Source: Candidatus Hodarchaeota archaeon
Lineage (GTDB): Archaea; Asgardarchaeota; Heimdallarchaeia; Hodarchaeales; Hodarchaeaceae
DNA length: 14,724 bases
Reading direction: 5' to 3'
Assembly (NCBI GenBank): GCA_016840305.1
Contig: JAEOSP010000355.1
Location: 1 to 14,724 of the forward strand
Below are positions 5,315-13,602 of the stretch, one piece after another. Both the position numbers and the translations under genes were made by a program. The notes beneath the pieces are model-generated. The model saw only the letters and a program-made list of their open reading frames with translations. It did not search any database and was not told the DNA's origin. Each line of letters opens with the position of its first letter. Position 1 is the stretch's first letter.

Positions 5315-5593
5315 ATGAACACAGCCTTCTTAAAGAGAATATCGAGGGACGAAATACTCAATTTCCCAAAAGTTAACAATAATATCCACGTAACAGGATC
5401 TTATATTACAGCTAAAGTTATAGATGCTATAAACGGGTATACTCAAGTCCAATCCCGAAATATGATGAAAAAACTCGGAATTAGAAATATATTTATAGGA
5501 TTGAAGCTTGAATTTACATGTTTAAGCAAAGAAACATGTGGATTTTACTCTAATCATTTAATAATAAATGATAATTCATGTAAAAGGGTCTAA
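5315..5593 (+). CDS. Doubtful small ORF upstream of Roadblock 2
   Basis: An open frame of 92 codons from ATG 5315 (97 from TTG 5300), ending two bases before the Roadblock 2 ATG. The product is basic, contains several cysteines, and resembles nothing I recognise. A segment 'DAINGYTQVQSRNMMKKLGI' could form helices. For: its length without stops in A/T-rich DNA, and tight coupling to the next gene. Against: no clear ribosome-binding site, codon use richer in G/C third positions than its neighbours, few acidic residues, and a TATA-like stretch inside it that may be the Roadblock 2 promoter. The alternative is a long untranslated leader. Confidence 0.3.
   Translation: MNTAFLKRISRDEILNFPKVNNNIHVTGSYITAKVIDAINGYTQVQSRNMMKKLGIRNIFIGLKLEFTCLSKETCGFYSNHLIINDNSCKRV
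5486..5498 (+). promoter_or_regulatory. Possible TATA box for Roadblock 2
   Basis: AATATATTTATAG would place transcription start near 5520, about 75 bases before the ATG. It competes with the small ORF reading of the same stretch. Confidence 0.3.
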
Positions 5594-5595
5594 CG

Positions 5596-6000
5596 ATGTA
5601 CATTCCCGATAGTGATGCAGATCTACAACTGCATAAAGAAATAGTGGAAGTGCTGGAGAAATTTGTTAGTAAATTACCAGCTATTGATTTTGCTAGCGTT
5701 GTAAGCTTAGAAGGCCTTCCTATTTCTTCATGGCCACCAACTCTACCAGGTGATTTAGATGATGTCAGAATTGCTGCAATGACAGCTGCCATTCTCAGTT
5801 TGGGAGAAAGAGCTGTCATGGAAACAGGCAAAGGGGAAATGACACGTATTCTTGTTGAAGGAAAAGATGGTTACATGATTTCAGTCCAGTCAGGTACAAA
5901 AGCTGTGCTAACTGCATCAGCTAGTAGTTCTGTAAAATTAGGATTAATTTTTCTTGATATGAAACAAGCTGCTCAGAAAATTGGGGAGATCCTAGGTTAA
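5596..6000 (+). CDS. Roadblock/LC7 domain protein 2
   Basis: A 134-residue protein made almost entirely of one Roadblock/LC7 domain: an initial helix 'LQLHKEIVEVLEKFVSKLP', strand 'FASVVSLEGLPISSW', central helix 'DVRIAAMTAAILSLGERAVMETGKG', strands 'MTRILVEGKDGYMISVQSGTKAVLTAS', and C-terminal helix 'LGLIFLDMKQAAQKIGEIL'. This is the common archaeal form, more canonical than Roadblock 1 and only distantly similar to it. The ATG is preceded by AAGGG (5584-5588) at good spacing. It lies convergent to the TPR gene with a 46-base gap. A role as a dimeric regulator or scaffold of small GTPases is inferred from the family; the nearby MglA-like GTPase is the obvious candidate partner. Confidence 0.92.
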   Translation: MYIPDSDADLQLHKEIVEVLEKFVSKLPAIDFASVVSLEGLPISSWPPTLPGDLDDVRIAAMTAAILSLGERAVMETGKGEMTRILVEGKDGYMISVQSGTKAVLTASASSSVKLGLIFLDMKQAAQKIGEILG

Positions 6001-6046
6001 AAAAATCTTCTGTATTCAGTTCAAAACTTAATATAGCGTATCTACA

Positions 6047-7294
6047 TTACTCGTACAGTTTATCTTTCATACTCCGAGCTTTTTTCAAGTAAAAATCTTG
6101 TAAATATTCTAAATTTAAAGTTTGAGCACATTCAGCGGCTCTCTCAAAATAAATCAGTGCTGAATCATAGCTTTGCTTAATGCTCTCTAAAGTACCCATA
6201 AGTCCATAAGCAATCATCATATTCTTCGTAGCACCTTGTTGTTCGAAAGCTTCCAAGGCTTGCTTAATGTAATGGGACGCTTGAACTTCGTTGGACATAT
6301 CTCCCAGTAAAAGATTTTGGCATAATACCTTAGCAATGTTTATTTGTGAAATGGCCAGTAATTTTTTATCATTTCTCTCCTCAGAAAGGCCTCTTGCGAT
6401 ATCAAAATTCTTCAAGGCATTCTCATAATTTTTAAGTCGATAATAGCATTCTCCAACATTATTATAAGCATTTACAATGAAATTATGCATATTTGCTTTT
6501 TTTGCTCTATCTAAGGCTTTTTCAAATACTGAAATCGCTTGTTGAAATTGGCCTTCTTCATACAGAATTGTACCTTCAATTGAGAGAACGTTTTCTTCTA
6601 ACATAGGATCCCCTAATTCCTTTGCATACTCCCATACTCTCTGTAAACGTTCTTGCGCTACAGCATAGTTACTTGCATCTAATGCTAGTTCCACTTGAGC
6701 AAAAAGAGCGTGAAACTGTCCATTTAAATCAGCTAATATTGTAAAAATTTTGTACGCTTTTTTAAAATTATCTAAGGCTTTCTTTGGATCTGTTGATGCA
6801 AAGCTCCTTCCCGTTTCAACTAATCGCCAAGGTTCCTCACCAATGATATCCCCAATCTTCTTCCACTCCTGTTTCGACATACCACAGATAACACTCTTAC
6901 TTCTCCATTTCTGTGGATGATCGAATAGCTCATTGACTAAATCTAATAATAAGTTATTGTCTCCTCCAGCCTCGGAGGCAACACTTTGAGGGCCAACTGA
7001 TCTTAGCTTTAGATCACCTTCAGAAAACTCGAAAAGTACCCCTAAGGGTACTCCTTTCTTTGCATCCTCGCCCCATTTTCTCCCGACCACTAAGATAAAG
7101 TTTTTCGGGGGGAAAGAAACGTCATCACGAAATATATTCTTTAATGCGGGTATCCAATGATAATCTGTGTCGAAAAAACTCGAAATCAACCTCCCTTTAA
7201 ACTCAGGATCCCAATCTACCAAGTCAGCAACATCAGCAAGCTCAATTTCTTCCTGACCAGCTCCCGCAGCAAATAGAACTTTCCAAATGACCAT
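6047..7294 (-). CDS. TPR protein with an unrecognised N-terminal domain
   Basis: A 415-residue soluble protein with no signal peptide or membrane segment. Residues from about 155 to the end form a row of roughly six tetratricopeptide repeats; the clearest are 'AYNNVGECYYRLKNYENALKNFDIARGLS' and 'AYGLMGTLESIKQSYDSALIYFERAAECA'. TPR arrays bind partner proteins. The N-terminal about 150 residues (MVIWKVLFAAGAGQEEIEL..., 'NFILVVGRKWGEDAKKGVPLGVLFEF', 'NLLLDLVNELFDHPQKW') look like a mixed alpha/beta domain I cannot assign. A TATA-like element and GGTGA before the ATG give it its own promoter. Because it neighbours two Roadblock genes and a GTPase it may be an effector or scaffold, but that is inference. 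Confidence 0.8.
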   Translation of the reverse strand: MVIWKVLFAAGAGQEEIELADVADLVDWDPEFKGRLISSFFDTDYHWIPALKNIFRDDVSFPPKNFILVVGRKWGEDAKKGVPLGVLFEFSEGDLKLRSVGPQSVASEAGGDNNLLLDLVNELFDHPQKWRSKSVICGMSKQEWKKIGDIIGEEPWRLVETGRSFASTDPKKALDNFKKAYKIFTILADLNGQFHALFAQVELALDASNYAVAQERLQRVWEYAKELGDPMLEENVLSIEGTILYEEGQFQQAISVFEKALDRAKKANMHNFIVNAYNNVGECYYRLKNYENALKNFDIARGLSEERNDKKLLAISQINIAKVLCQNLLLGDMSNEVQASHYIKQALEAFEQQGATKNMMIAYGLMGTLESIKQSYDSALIYFERAAECAQTLNLEYLQDFYLKKARSMKDKLYE

Positions 7295-7626
7295 TCATTC
7301 TTCACCCTACTTTAAGTAAGTGTAATTATTTTTCCATCTGTACTTTCTTATATATAATTCCCAATTATTCTGTAATTCAGTTATATCTAAAATTTATAGT
7401 TGAAATACTTTGAAGATATATTACAAGTTCAGCCTGTTTTTATGACTAATAAAGTAAATTTTCCCCTTACTTTCACGTAATAAGATTCTCTTATCTTCAT
7501 TGCTAAGCTTAATGCTTTATAAGTTTTAATCGGTCTATTTTTGAGAAATACGGTGTACTTATGAAACTTATTGCTGAACCAACCTTAAGTTCTCTAAAGA
7601 GGCAAGGGAGATAGATCTATTCATAT
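7295..7626. other. Intergenic region between the TPR gene and glyS
   Basis: No gene recognised. It holds the TPR promoter at its left end and the 3' end of the glyS transcript at its right. A 17-codon open frame at 7561-7614 on the plus strand is too short to call. Confidence 0.4.
7343..7361 (-). promoter_or_regulatory. TATA box of the TPR gene
   Basis: On the minus strand TTATATATAAG lies about 55 bases before the ATG. It predicts a start of transcription near 7325 and a leader of about 30 bases carrying GGTGA. This is the clearest core promoter in the window. Confidence 0.55.
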
Positions 7627-9192
7627 CTATGAACTGTAACTATATTCCTGTTGTAACAGGTGGAGCTTCTTTGAAAGCCCATCGATTGGAACTCTCGTCT
7701 GTTCCATTGAATCCCTTTCACGTATTGTTACGCTACTATCTGTGAGGGTCTCAAAATCTACAGTAACACAGAATGGTGTTCCTATTTCATCATGTCTTCT
7801 GTATCTTTTGCCTATGGAACCACTTTCATCAAATTTCGTGACCAGTCCTTCCTTTCTTAGGGATTCAAACAATTCAAGCGATTTCGTATATATCTCTTCG
7901 TTTTTCTTTTGTAAAGGAAATACAGCAACATCAAAAGGGGCCAATCTAGGATGGATCTTCAAAACCACTCTTTTTCTGTCTTTCACAATTTCTTCTTTGT
8001 AACCATCTGCGATTACAGTCAGTAGGATTCGTCCCAAACCAACAGAAGGTTCTGCAACAACATAAGGTATATATCTTTTTACTCCTTTATCATCTGTCTC
8101 ACTATACTGCATTTTCGTCTTTGAAAATTTCTGATGTTGTTCTAAATCAAATTGTGTTCTATTAGCACACCCCATTAACTCTTTCCAACCAAAAATGTAA
8201 TTATATTCAATATCCCAAGTGTCTAGAGCATAATGGCTCAATTCTGATTCCAAATGTTGTCTAAAACGCAATTTCTGGCCATTAATTCCCATTTGTTGGG
8301 TAAACCACACATAAAAAGTCGTTAACCAGTATGCTTGCCATTTATTTTTGAAAATCTGATTATCCCAAGCATCTTGAAGGCTCATAGAGACGTAATCATC
8401 TTCTGAATCTTGTTCCTGTTCCCGACGAGAGAAAATATTCACCTGAACTTGAGCTACTTCATCAAAAATTGGACAATCATTGGTTTTTTCTGGATTAGTA
8501 AAGAATTCAAATTCCATTAATTCAAATTCTCGCGTTCTAAAAAGGAAATTTCGAGGTGATATCTCATTTCTGAATGCAATACCCGATTGAGCAATACCAA
8601 AAGGCATTTTCACGCGAGTAGAATTAATAACATTCTGAAAACCAGAAAATATTAACTGAGCGTTCTCTGGTCGTAAATAGGCTACCGATGATGAATCTTT
8701 TACAGGACCAACCTGAGTACTAAACATTAAATTGAATGTTATAGGCTCACTTAGCTTTCCTTCACAATCGGGGCATTTTAATCCTTTATCAATAACAAGT
8801 TTACCCATTTCCTTAATTTGGAGATTTTCTGTTTGTAGCTTCAGTTGATCTTCGATAATATGATCCAGTCGATGTTTTTTCTTACATTTACCTTCACAAA
8901 ATACTAATGGATCAGTGAAACTGGAGAGGTGTCCTGAGGCTTCCCATACGTTTGGATGAGTTATTATTGCTCCTTCGTAACCTACAATATCATCTCGATT
9001 CCTCACGAAATCATTCCACCATGCATTCTTTATTCGATTTTTAATTTCGACACCTATGGGACCATAATCCCAAAAACCAGCTAAACCTCCATATATATCC
9101 CCTGTACGATAAGCAATTCCAGTTTTATTTGCAAAAGCCATAATTTTTTCAAGAAATTGTTGAAGGTCCTTATCTGCGCTCACGGTTCTCAC
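7627..9192 (-). CDS. glyS: Glycine-tRNA ligase (class II, single-chain)
   Basis: A 521-residue enzyme that charges tRNA-Gly. The N-terminal catalytic core opens with 'FANKTGIAYRTGDIYGGLAGFWDYGPIGVEIKNRI' (motif 1 region). Cysteine-rich insert segments, CEGKC near residue 100 and CPDC near 140, probably bind zinc. Next come 'LRPENAQLIF', motif 2 'GIAFRNEISPRNFLFRTREF', and motif 3 'EPSVGLGRILLTVIADGY'. The C-terminal anticodon-binding domain reads 'RLAPFDVAVFPLQKK' to 'GSIGKRYRRHDEIGTPFCVTVDFETL'. It is shorter than many archaeal enzymes but complete. The start is GTG at 9192, with another GTG three codons later; neither has a clear ribosome-binding site. It follows the permuted GTPase gene by 33 bases, so the two are probably cotranscribed. 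Confidence 0.95.
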   Translation of the reverse strand: MRTVSADKDLQQFLEKIMAFANKTGIAYRTGDIYGGLAGFWDYGPIGVEIKNRIKNAWWNDFVRNRDDIVGYEGAIITHPNVWEASGHLSSFTDPLVFCEGKCKKKHRLDHIIEDQLKLQTENLQIKEMGKLVIDKGLKCPDCEGKLSEPITFNLMFSTQVGPVKDSSSVAYLRPENAQLIFSGFQNVINSTRVKMPFGIAQSGIAFRNEISPRNFLFRTREFELMEFEFFTNPEKTNDCPIFDEVAQVQVNIFSRREQEQDSEDDYVSMSLQDAWDNQIFKNKWQAYWLTTFYVWFTQQMGINGQKLRFRQHLESELSHYALDTWDIEYNYIFGWKELMGCANRTQFDLEQHQKFSKTKMQYSETDDKGVKRYIPYVVAEPSVGLGRILLTVIADGYKEEIVKDRKRVVLKIHPRLAPFDVAVFPLQKKNEEIYTKSLELFESLRKEGLVTKFDESGSIGKRYRRHDEIGTPFCVTVDFETLTDSSVTIRERDSMEQTRVPIDGLSKKLHLLQQEYSYSS

Positions 9193-9225
9193 TTTATTCT
9201 ATTTTAAGATCGTTTATTGGATATC

Positions 9226-10029
9226 TCAATCTTCTTTTTTTATATTCTCCCAGTAGGTTATCTTCCCTGAAGTTAACTCTCTCATTACTACCTTAGCAGC
9301 CTCGATCAAATTTAATTTGGCTCCTTTAAGTATTAAAGCCCTCTTTTTAGCAACGAATTCAAGTACTTCTTGATTGCTTATATCTAAGGAGGGAATTCCG
9401 AATTTTTTAATAAAACCCTCGGTATAATTATTCCTTATCCTATTAAGGAAGTACTCTACTGTGTCAATAGGGTCATCCAGCTTGTCTATTGAATAAGCAC
9501 CAATAAAAGCTTGTAAATTGATATTAGGATGGTCAAAGGGTACCACTCCTGGTGAATCATAAATTAATAATCTGCGTGATATCCTTACTATCTGTGTATG
9601 GCGCGTTACACCTGGTTTTTGACCTGTTGGGGCAACATGTTTTCCCCTTAGGATATTTAAAAGACTGCTCTTTCCTGTATTCGGAATTCCAACAATACAA
9701 ATGACTGTTTCTCGTTTTGGTGAAATTTTAGCTATTTCTTGCCTTAGTTTCTTAGTTCCAAGTCGATTTTGTGCAGATATATAGGCTGTGGGGAACTCTC
9801 TTTGTAATATTTCTTTGTTTTTTTCAGAGACTTCGCGCGGAATCAAATCACATTTGTTTAACACGAGGATAAGGGGAATGGAAAGGCTAGCTATGTGTTT
9901 TTCAATTGAAGAGACTCTAGTTAGATGAGGAAATCTACCATCCAGAACTTCTAAAACTACATCACTTGCCTTAATTAGCTCGAATACCGATCGATTCTCT
10001 TTACGTCTCCGCATCTTTATATATACCAT
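9226..10029 (-). CDS. Circularly permuted ribosome-assembly GTPase (YlqF/RbgA-type)
   Basis: A 267-residue GTPase with permuted motif order. G4 NKCD (58-61) and G5 'ISAQN' (84-88) come before G1 GIPNTGKSS (114-122), then G2 in 'PTGQKPGVTRHTQ' and G3 DSPGV. This order, with the N-terminal 'ASDVVLEVLDGRFPHLTR' block, defines the YlqF/RbgA/Lsg1/NOG2 group. Studied members drive late assembly of the large ribosomal subunit. The C-terminal about 90 residues form the helical RNA-binding extension. The start could instead be the ATG at residue 6, since the first residues of the family core begin near 'MRRRKENRSV'. It is divergent from the broken frame and aIF2beta, and upstream of glyS. Confidence 0.9.
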   Translation of the reverse strand: MVYIKMRRRKENRSVFELIKASDVVLEVLDGRFPHLTRVSSIEKHIASLSIPLILVLNKCDLIPREVSEKNKEILQREFPTAYISAQNRLGTKKLRQEIAKISPKRETVICIVGIPNTGKSSLLNILRGKHVAPTGQKPGVTRHTQIVRISRRLLIYDSPGVVPFDHPNINLQAFIGAYSIDKLDDPIDTVEYFLNRIRNNYTEGFIKKFGIPSLDISNQEVLEFVAKKRALILKGAKLNLIEAAKVVMRELTSGKITYWENIKKED

Positions 10030-10051
10030 TTTTAATTGAATTATATCCTGA

Positions 10052-10339
10052 ATAAGTAGTATAATAATTAGATATTTTATTCTCGCGTTAGATTTTTCTG
10101 TAGAAGGCCCAGAAATTATCGAGATTTTTCCTAATATTCGATTTTTACTTGACTCTAAATTAAGAGATGACTGTTTTGTTATTTTAGGAATCTCAAAAGT
10201 AAATTTGAATATGAATTAATTCTTTATTCAACAGAAAACGATTTATTTCAGTCATAACAAAAAAGAACTCAAATCAATTCAACTAAAATTAGATGGAAAA
10301 GAACAACAAACCTTTATTAATTATTATTTTAAGGAATGA
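10052..10339 (+). pseudogene. Possible decayed small gene, one internal stop
   Basis: One frame stays open for 55 codons (10052-10216), is broken by TAA at 10217, and stays open in the same frame for 39 more codons to TGA at 10337. The product looks protein-like, with mixed acidic and hydrophobic residues such as 'LDFSVEGPEIIEIFPNIRFLLDSKLRDDC' and later 'HNKKELKSIQLKLDGKEQQTF'. No good start codon is visible at the 5' end and I recognise no family. It could be a degenerate gene, a sequencing error, or chance. If it is not coding, this stretch is simply the divergent promoter region of the permuted GTPase and aIF2beta genes. Confidence 0.3.
10331..10337 (+). promoter_or_regulatory. Ribosome binding site of aIF2beta
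   Basis: AAGGAAT lies about eight bases before the ATG at 10346, supporting that start. Confidence 0.45.
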
Positions 10340-10345
10340 ATAGAA

Positions 10346-10762
10346 ATGACATCTGAAAAAGAATATTTATCAAAACTCAAACGAGCTCGGGAAAATCTCC
10401 CTGCTCACGTCTTTGAAAAATCCAGATTTGAAATTCCAAACGCCGATGTTTTTCAAGAAGGAAATAAGACATGGATTACCGATTGGAATCGACTCCTTAA
10501 AATATTAAATCGTGAAAATGATGCCGACCATCTATCTAAACATTTAGCTGGTGAATTTGCAACCTCAGCAACTGAAGAGAGAGGAAGATTGTACCTTCAA
10601 GGAAAATTCTCGAGAAGTATGATTAACCGAGAATTGCGAGTTTATGTAAAAGACTTTGTTTTATGCGAAGAGTGTGGAAAGCCTGATACCAAGCTTATTC
10701 GTGAAGGACGAGTTCTGATCAAAGTATGCGAGGCATGTGGTGCTCGTGGTGCAGTCAAATAA
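10346..10762 (+). CDS. eif2b: Translation initiation factor aIF2 subunit beta
   Basis: A 138-residue protein, typical for archaeal aIF2beta. The N-terminal helix, which docks on aIF2gamma, is 'EKEYLSKLKRARENLP'. The central alpha/beta core runs through 'TWITDWNRLLKILNRENDADHLSKHLAGEF' and 'GRLYLQGKFSRSMINRELRVYVKDFVLC'. The C-terminal zinc ribbon uses Cys107, Cys110, Cys128 and Cys131 (CEEC ... CEAC). It works with the alpha subunit encoded at the other end of this window. It is the first gene of the plus-strand operon aIF2beta - DUF424 - nmd3 - methyltransferase, whose first three members are a conserved archaeal neighbourhood. Confidence 0.96.
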   Translation: MTSEKEYLSKLKRARENLPAHVFEKSRFEIPNADVFQEGNKTWITDWNRLLKILNRENDADHLSKHLAGEFATSATEERGRLYLQGKFSRSMINRELRVYVKDFVLCEECGKPDTKLIREGRVLIKVCEACGARGAVK

Positions 10763-10772
10763 ACACAAGTCT

Positions 10773-11090
10773 GTGCAGGTTTTTTTTAAAATTCATCGAA
10801 AGGACAATAATGAGATCCTAGCAATTTGCGATGAAAATTTACTTGGAAAGATCCTATCTAATGGAAAAATTAAGATGAGGGTACCAACTGGATTTTACAA
10901 AGGACAAATAATTTCTAAATCTGATGCATACCAACTTATGCGAAGATATACTAATATTAACATCATAGGTTCAGTTATAGAACTAGGTATTGAAAAAGAA
11001 CAGATAAAGGAAGATGCAGTAATCTGGTTCGATGATGAGGAGGGGAAAAAGGTACCACATTTATTGATTTTCTCAATCCCTCCCCTTTAA
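10773..11090 (+). CDS. DUF424 family protein
   Basis: About 105 residues matching the small archaeal DUF424 family: 'FFKIHRKDNNEILAICDENLLGKIL', 'MRVPTGFYKGQIISKSDAYQLMRRYTNINIIGSVIELGIEKEQI', 'DAVIWFDDEEGKKVPHLLIF'. No biochemical function is established. Its regular place between aIF2beta and NMD3 points to translation or ribosome assembly (inference). The start is uncertain. I chose GTG 10773 because family members begin one or two residues before the first strand. GTG codons at 10737-10749 would extend it upstream, overlapping the aIF2beta end. Four bases separate it from nmd3. Confidence 0.8.
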   Translation: MQVFFKIHRKDNNEILAICDENLLGKILSNGKIKMRVPTGFYKGQIISKSDAYQLMRRYTNINIIGSVIELGIEKEQIKEDAVIWFDDEEGKKVPHLLIFSIPPL

Positions 11091-11094
11091 TATT

Positions 11095-12204
11095 ATGGAG
11101 AATCAATCATTGCCTCAAAGCTGTATAGAATGTGGTAAAGATGAAGAATTTTTCCAACATTTGTGCAAATCATGTTACTTAAAAGCCCACCCTATAGTCA
11201 AATCAAAACAAGATTTATCCCTTGTGGCATGTTTAAATTGTGGATTGCTCTCAATTGGGGGTCAATGGTCCAAATTTTATTTAAATGATCTAGAGTCAGT
11301 CAACATCCATGCAAAGCTAGAAAATCTAATATTCCAAATGTGGGACTTTTATTATCGACCAAAATTAATTGAAATTCAATCTATAGAGCATGTCTTCGAC
11401 GAAGATGAAGAACTCAAAGCTGAAGAAGGTACGATTAATATTTCCGCTAGTCCTGATGCATTTGTTCCATTAATTACAATTTCAGAAGACTTTTTAATTA
11501 ATATTGATTGGGGAGATTGTACCGATTGTAGAACACGTTTAGATGGTACTTATTCTTCCAAACTTCAAATCCGATCCCTTCATGAAATATCACCCTTAGA
11601 ACACGAATCTTGGAGAAACGAGATTGAACTTCTCAGCAAGGATTTTTCTCTAAGTGATGGAAAAAGTCCTTTATTTAAGCTAATTAATATAAAAAATGGG
11701 CTTGATGCGCTTTATAGATCGAAAACTGCGGCAAATTCAGTAGCTAGATCCTTTGTGAAAGGTAAAGGAGGTGTTATTTCAGTAACAACAGAATTTGCGG
11801 GTTTTGATAAGTCAAAATCTAAAGAATACCCAAGAAAACAAGTAGTAGTAGTAACTTTGCCAAAATTTCGAGTGGGAGAATTACTAGTGCTTAATAAACA
11901 AGTTTATAGACTAAAAGCATTTTCAAATTTAAAAGTATCACTTTGGAATGTCAAAAAACAATTATTAAAGAGATTTACTGCCAAGAATTTTAATCAGCTA
12001 GAATTTTCTCTGCTTAATTTAGAATTTGAAGAATACCAGATTATCAACTTTGAGTTAAATGAAAATATTGTTCAAATCATGAACTTATCAACATATGAAA
12101 GCCAATACGTAGAATTAGGAGAATTGGAGGGATTCTCAGAAGGAGAAACCTTTTGGGGAATGATTTATGAAGGAAGTATTATCTTAAAAACCACCAGAGA
12201 GTAA
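11095..12204 (+). CDS. nmd3: NMD3 family ribosome export/assembly protein
   Basis: A 369-residue protein. The N-terminal NMD3 zinc domain has four Cys pairs: C10/C13, C24/C27, C46/C49 and C142/C145. The NMD3 core helix-strand block follows at about 205-260, 'SKTAANSVARSFVKGKGGVISVTTEFAGFDKSKSKEYPRKQVVVVTLP'. A beta-rich C-terminal part starts at 'FRVGELLVLNKQVYRLKAFSNLKVSLWNVKK'. In eukaryotes NMD3 loads on the 60S subunit and adapts it for nuclear export. In archaea, which lack a nucleus, a role in large-subunit maturation is assumed. It sits between DUF424 and the methyltransferase on the same strand. A segment after residue 98 is acidic and variable (DEDEELKAEEG). Confidence 0.9.
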   Translation: MENQSLPQSCIECGKDEEFFQHLCKSCYLKAHPIVKSKQDLSLVACLNCGLLSIGGQWSKFYLNDLESVNIHAKLENLIFQMWDFYYRPKLIEIQSIEHVFDEDEELKAEEGTINISASPDAFVPLITISEDFLINIDWGDCTDCRTRLDGTYSSKLQIRSLHEISPLEHESWRNEIELLSKDFSLSDGKSPLFKLINIKNGLDALYRSKTAANSVARSFVKGKGGVISVTTEFAGFDKSKSKEYPRKQVVVVTLPKFRVGELLVLNKQVYRLKAFSNLKVSLWNVKKQLLKRFTAKNFNQLEFSLLNLEFEEYQIINFELNENIVQIMNLSTYESQYVELGELEGFSEGETFWGMIYEGSIILKTTRE

Positions 12205-12225
12205 TAATTCGAAGTGAAATAACCT

Positions 12226-13602
12226 ATGATTTCAGAAAAAGATCTGAATTACCACATCCAACTAATCCAAATAGCTTCTGAAATCATTACTTTATATGAA
12301 AAACAACATAATTCTCTTAGAAACGCAATGAAAAGTTATGCAGAATTCTCAAATTCTGATGATATGCAATCTTACTCTCAAGTTCATGCATTAGTTTTTG
12401 AAACTGTCCGTTTTCAAAATATCTTCAATCGGTTGATTCATGGAGAAATCCAAAGCTCTTTGGAAACGAAAATTCCCCGCAAAATAAGGAATACTCTCCG
12501 AGTAATTACTTATTTGCTAACATTTGCTTCAGAATCTCAGAAAGGTGTTGTTTGGGACGAGGCTTGCAAAAAAATATTGGATTCCTTTGAAGATCACCAT
12601 ACAGGTGTGTATAAAAAATATCCAGCCTATTTGGAAAATTGGAGCTTGAATTCACTATTAGAATCTATTGATGATGAAGAAGAGCGTATAGCTGTCCAAT
12701 ATGCTCATCCTACATGGTTGGTTCGTGAATTAATCAAATTTTATGGTTTAAAAAGCACATTAAAGATTCTTAATTCGAACAATGACACTTTACCTGTGTA
12801 TTTACGTTTAAATCTCTTGGATTATGGAAAAAACAAGATTTTTGATCAATTATCGGAGGAAGGAGTAATAATTGAGTTAGATCCTGAATTAAATGATGTT
12901 GTGAAAGTAATATCGACAAGGTTACCAATCCCTCGGCTTACTTCATTTCATAAAGGTTTATATTATATGCAGACAAAGGGATCATCAATCATTTCTCATA
13001 TTCTTGATCCAAAGGAAGGTGAACTTATCCTTGATGCATGTGCCGCTCCAGGAGGTAAAACCACTCATTTAGCGACCCTGCAGAGAGATCGAGGTTTTAT
13101 TGTTGGAATAGATAATAATCAACGAAGAATGAAAGAACTTAGAAGAAAACTTACAGTTTACAATCTAAAAAGCATTCATCCTATCCTCTATGATCTACGA
13201 TTTAATAACCCATTCAACGTTAAGTTTGATAAAATTCTTCTAGATGCACCTTGCTCTGGAACAGGTACATTTTCTTCTCGTCCAGATACAAAATGGCGTA
13301 TTGATCGACACCATGTAAAATGGATCCATAGACTACAACTCACCCTATTAAAGAATGTTTCCACTTTTTTGAAAGAATCAAAGGATTCGGCTCTAATTTA
13401 TTCTACTTGCTCCCTCCTCCCTTTGGAAAATGAAGATGTAATCGAAAAATTCTTGGTTTCTAATCCTAAATTTGAGTTGAAACCACAAAAGTATTTTATC
13501 GGTACATCTAGCCCAAGGTTTTCTCTTGGTCAGAGATTATTTCCTCATATAAATGAAACAGATGGATTTTCTATCTTCAAACTCGGTTACAAAGAATCTT
13601 AG
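12226..13602 (+). CDS. RNA m5C methyltransferase, RsmB/NOL1-NOP2-Sun family
   Basis: A 458-residue SAM-dependent RNA cytosine-C5 methyltransferase. Residues 1-150 form a NusB/RsmB-like helical RNA-binding domain. 'AHPTWLVRELIKFYG' (about 164-178) is the family signature before the catalytic part. SAM motif I is DACAAPGGKTTHLA, beginning at Asp270; motif II includes 'VGIDNNQRRMKELRRKL'. Motif IV is DAPCSGTG, with Cys343 assisting release, and motif VI is STCSLLP, with Cys395 as expected nucleophile. Both cysteines are present, so the enzyme should be active. The substrate (rRNA or tRNA) cannot be read from sequence. Its stop codon overlaps the stop of the convergent polymerase gene (TTAG at 13599-13602). 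Confidence 0.9.
   Translation: MISEKDLNYHIQLIQIASEIITLYEKQHNSLRNAMKSYAEFSNSDDMQSYSQVHALVFETVRFQNIFNRLIHGEIQSSLETKIPRKIRNTLRVITYLLTFASESQKGVVWDEACKKILDSFEDHHTGVYKKYPAYLENWSLNSLLESIDDEEERIAVQYAHPTWLVRELIKFYGLKSTLKILNSNNDTLPVYLRLNLLDYGKNKIFDQLSEEGVIIELDPELNDVVKVISTRLPIPRLTSFHKGLYYMQTKGSSIISHILDPKEGELILDACAAPGGKTTHLATLQRDRGFIVGIDNNQRRMKELRRKLTVYNLKSIHPILYDLRFNNPFNVKFDKILLDAPCSGTGTFSSRPDTKWRIDRHHVKWIHRLQLTLLKNVSTFLKESKDSALIYSTCSLLPLENEDVIEKFLVSNPKFELKPQKYFIGTSSPRFSLGQRLFPHINETDGFSIFKLGYKES

Noticed and set aside
5550..5831. Minus-strand ORF opposite Roadblock 2
   Set aside because: A shadow of the strongly conserved Roadblock frame.
7561..7614. 17-codon ATG frame on the plus strand before glyS
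   Set aside because: Too short, no ribosome-binding site, no coupling to a neighbour.
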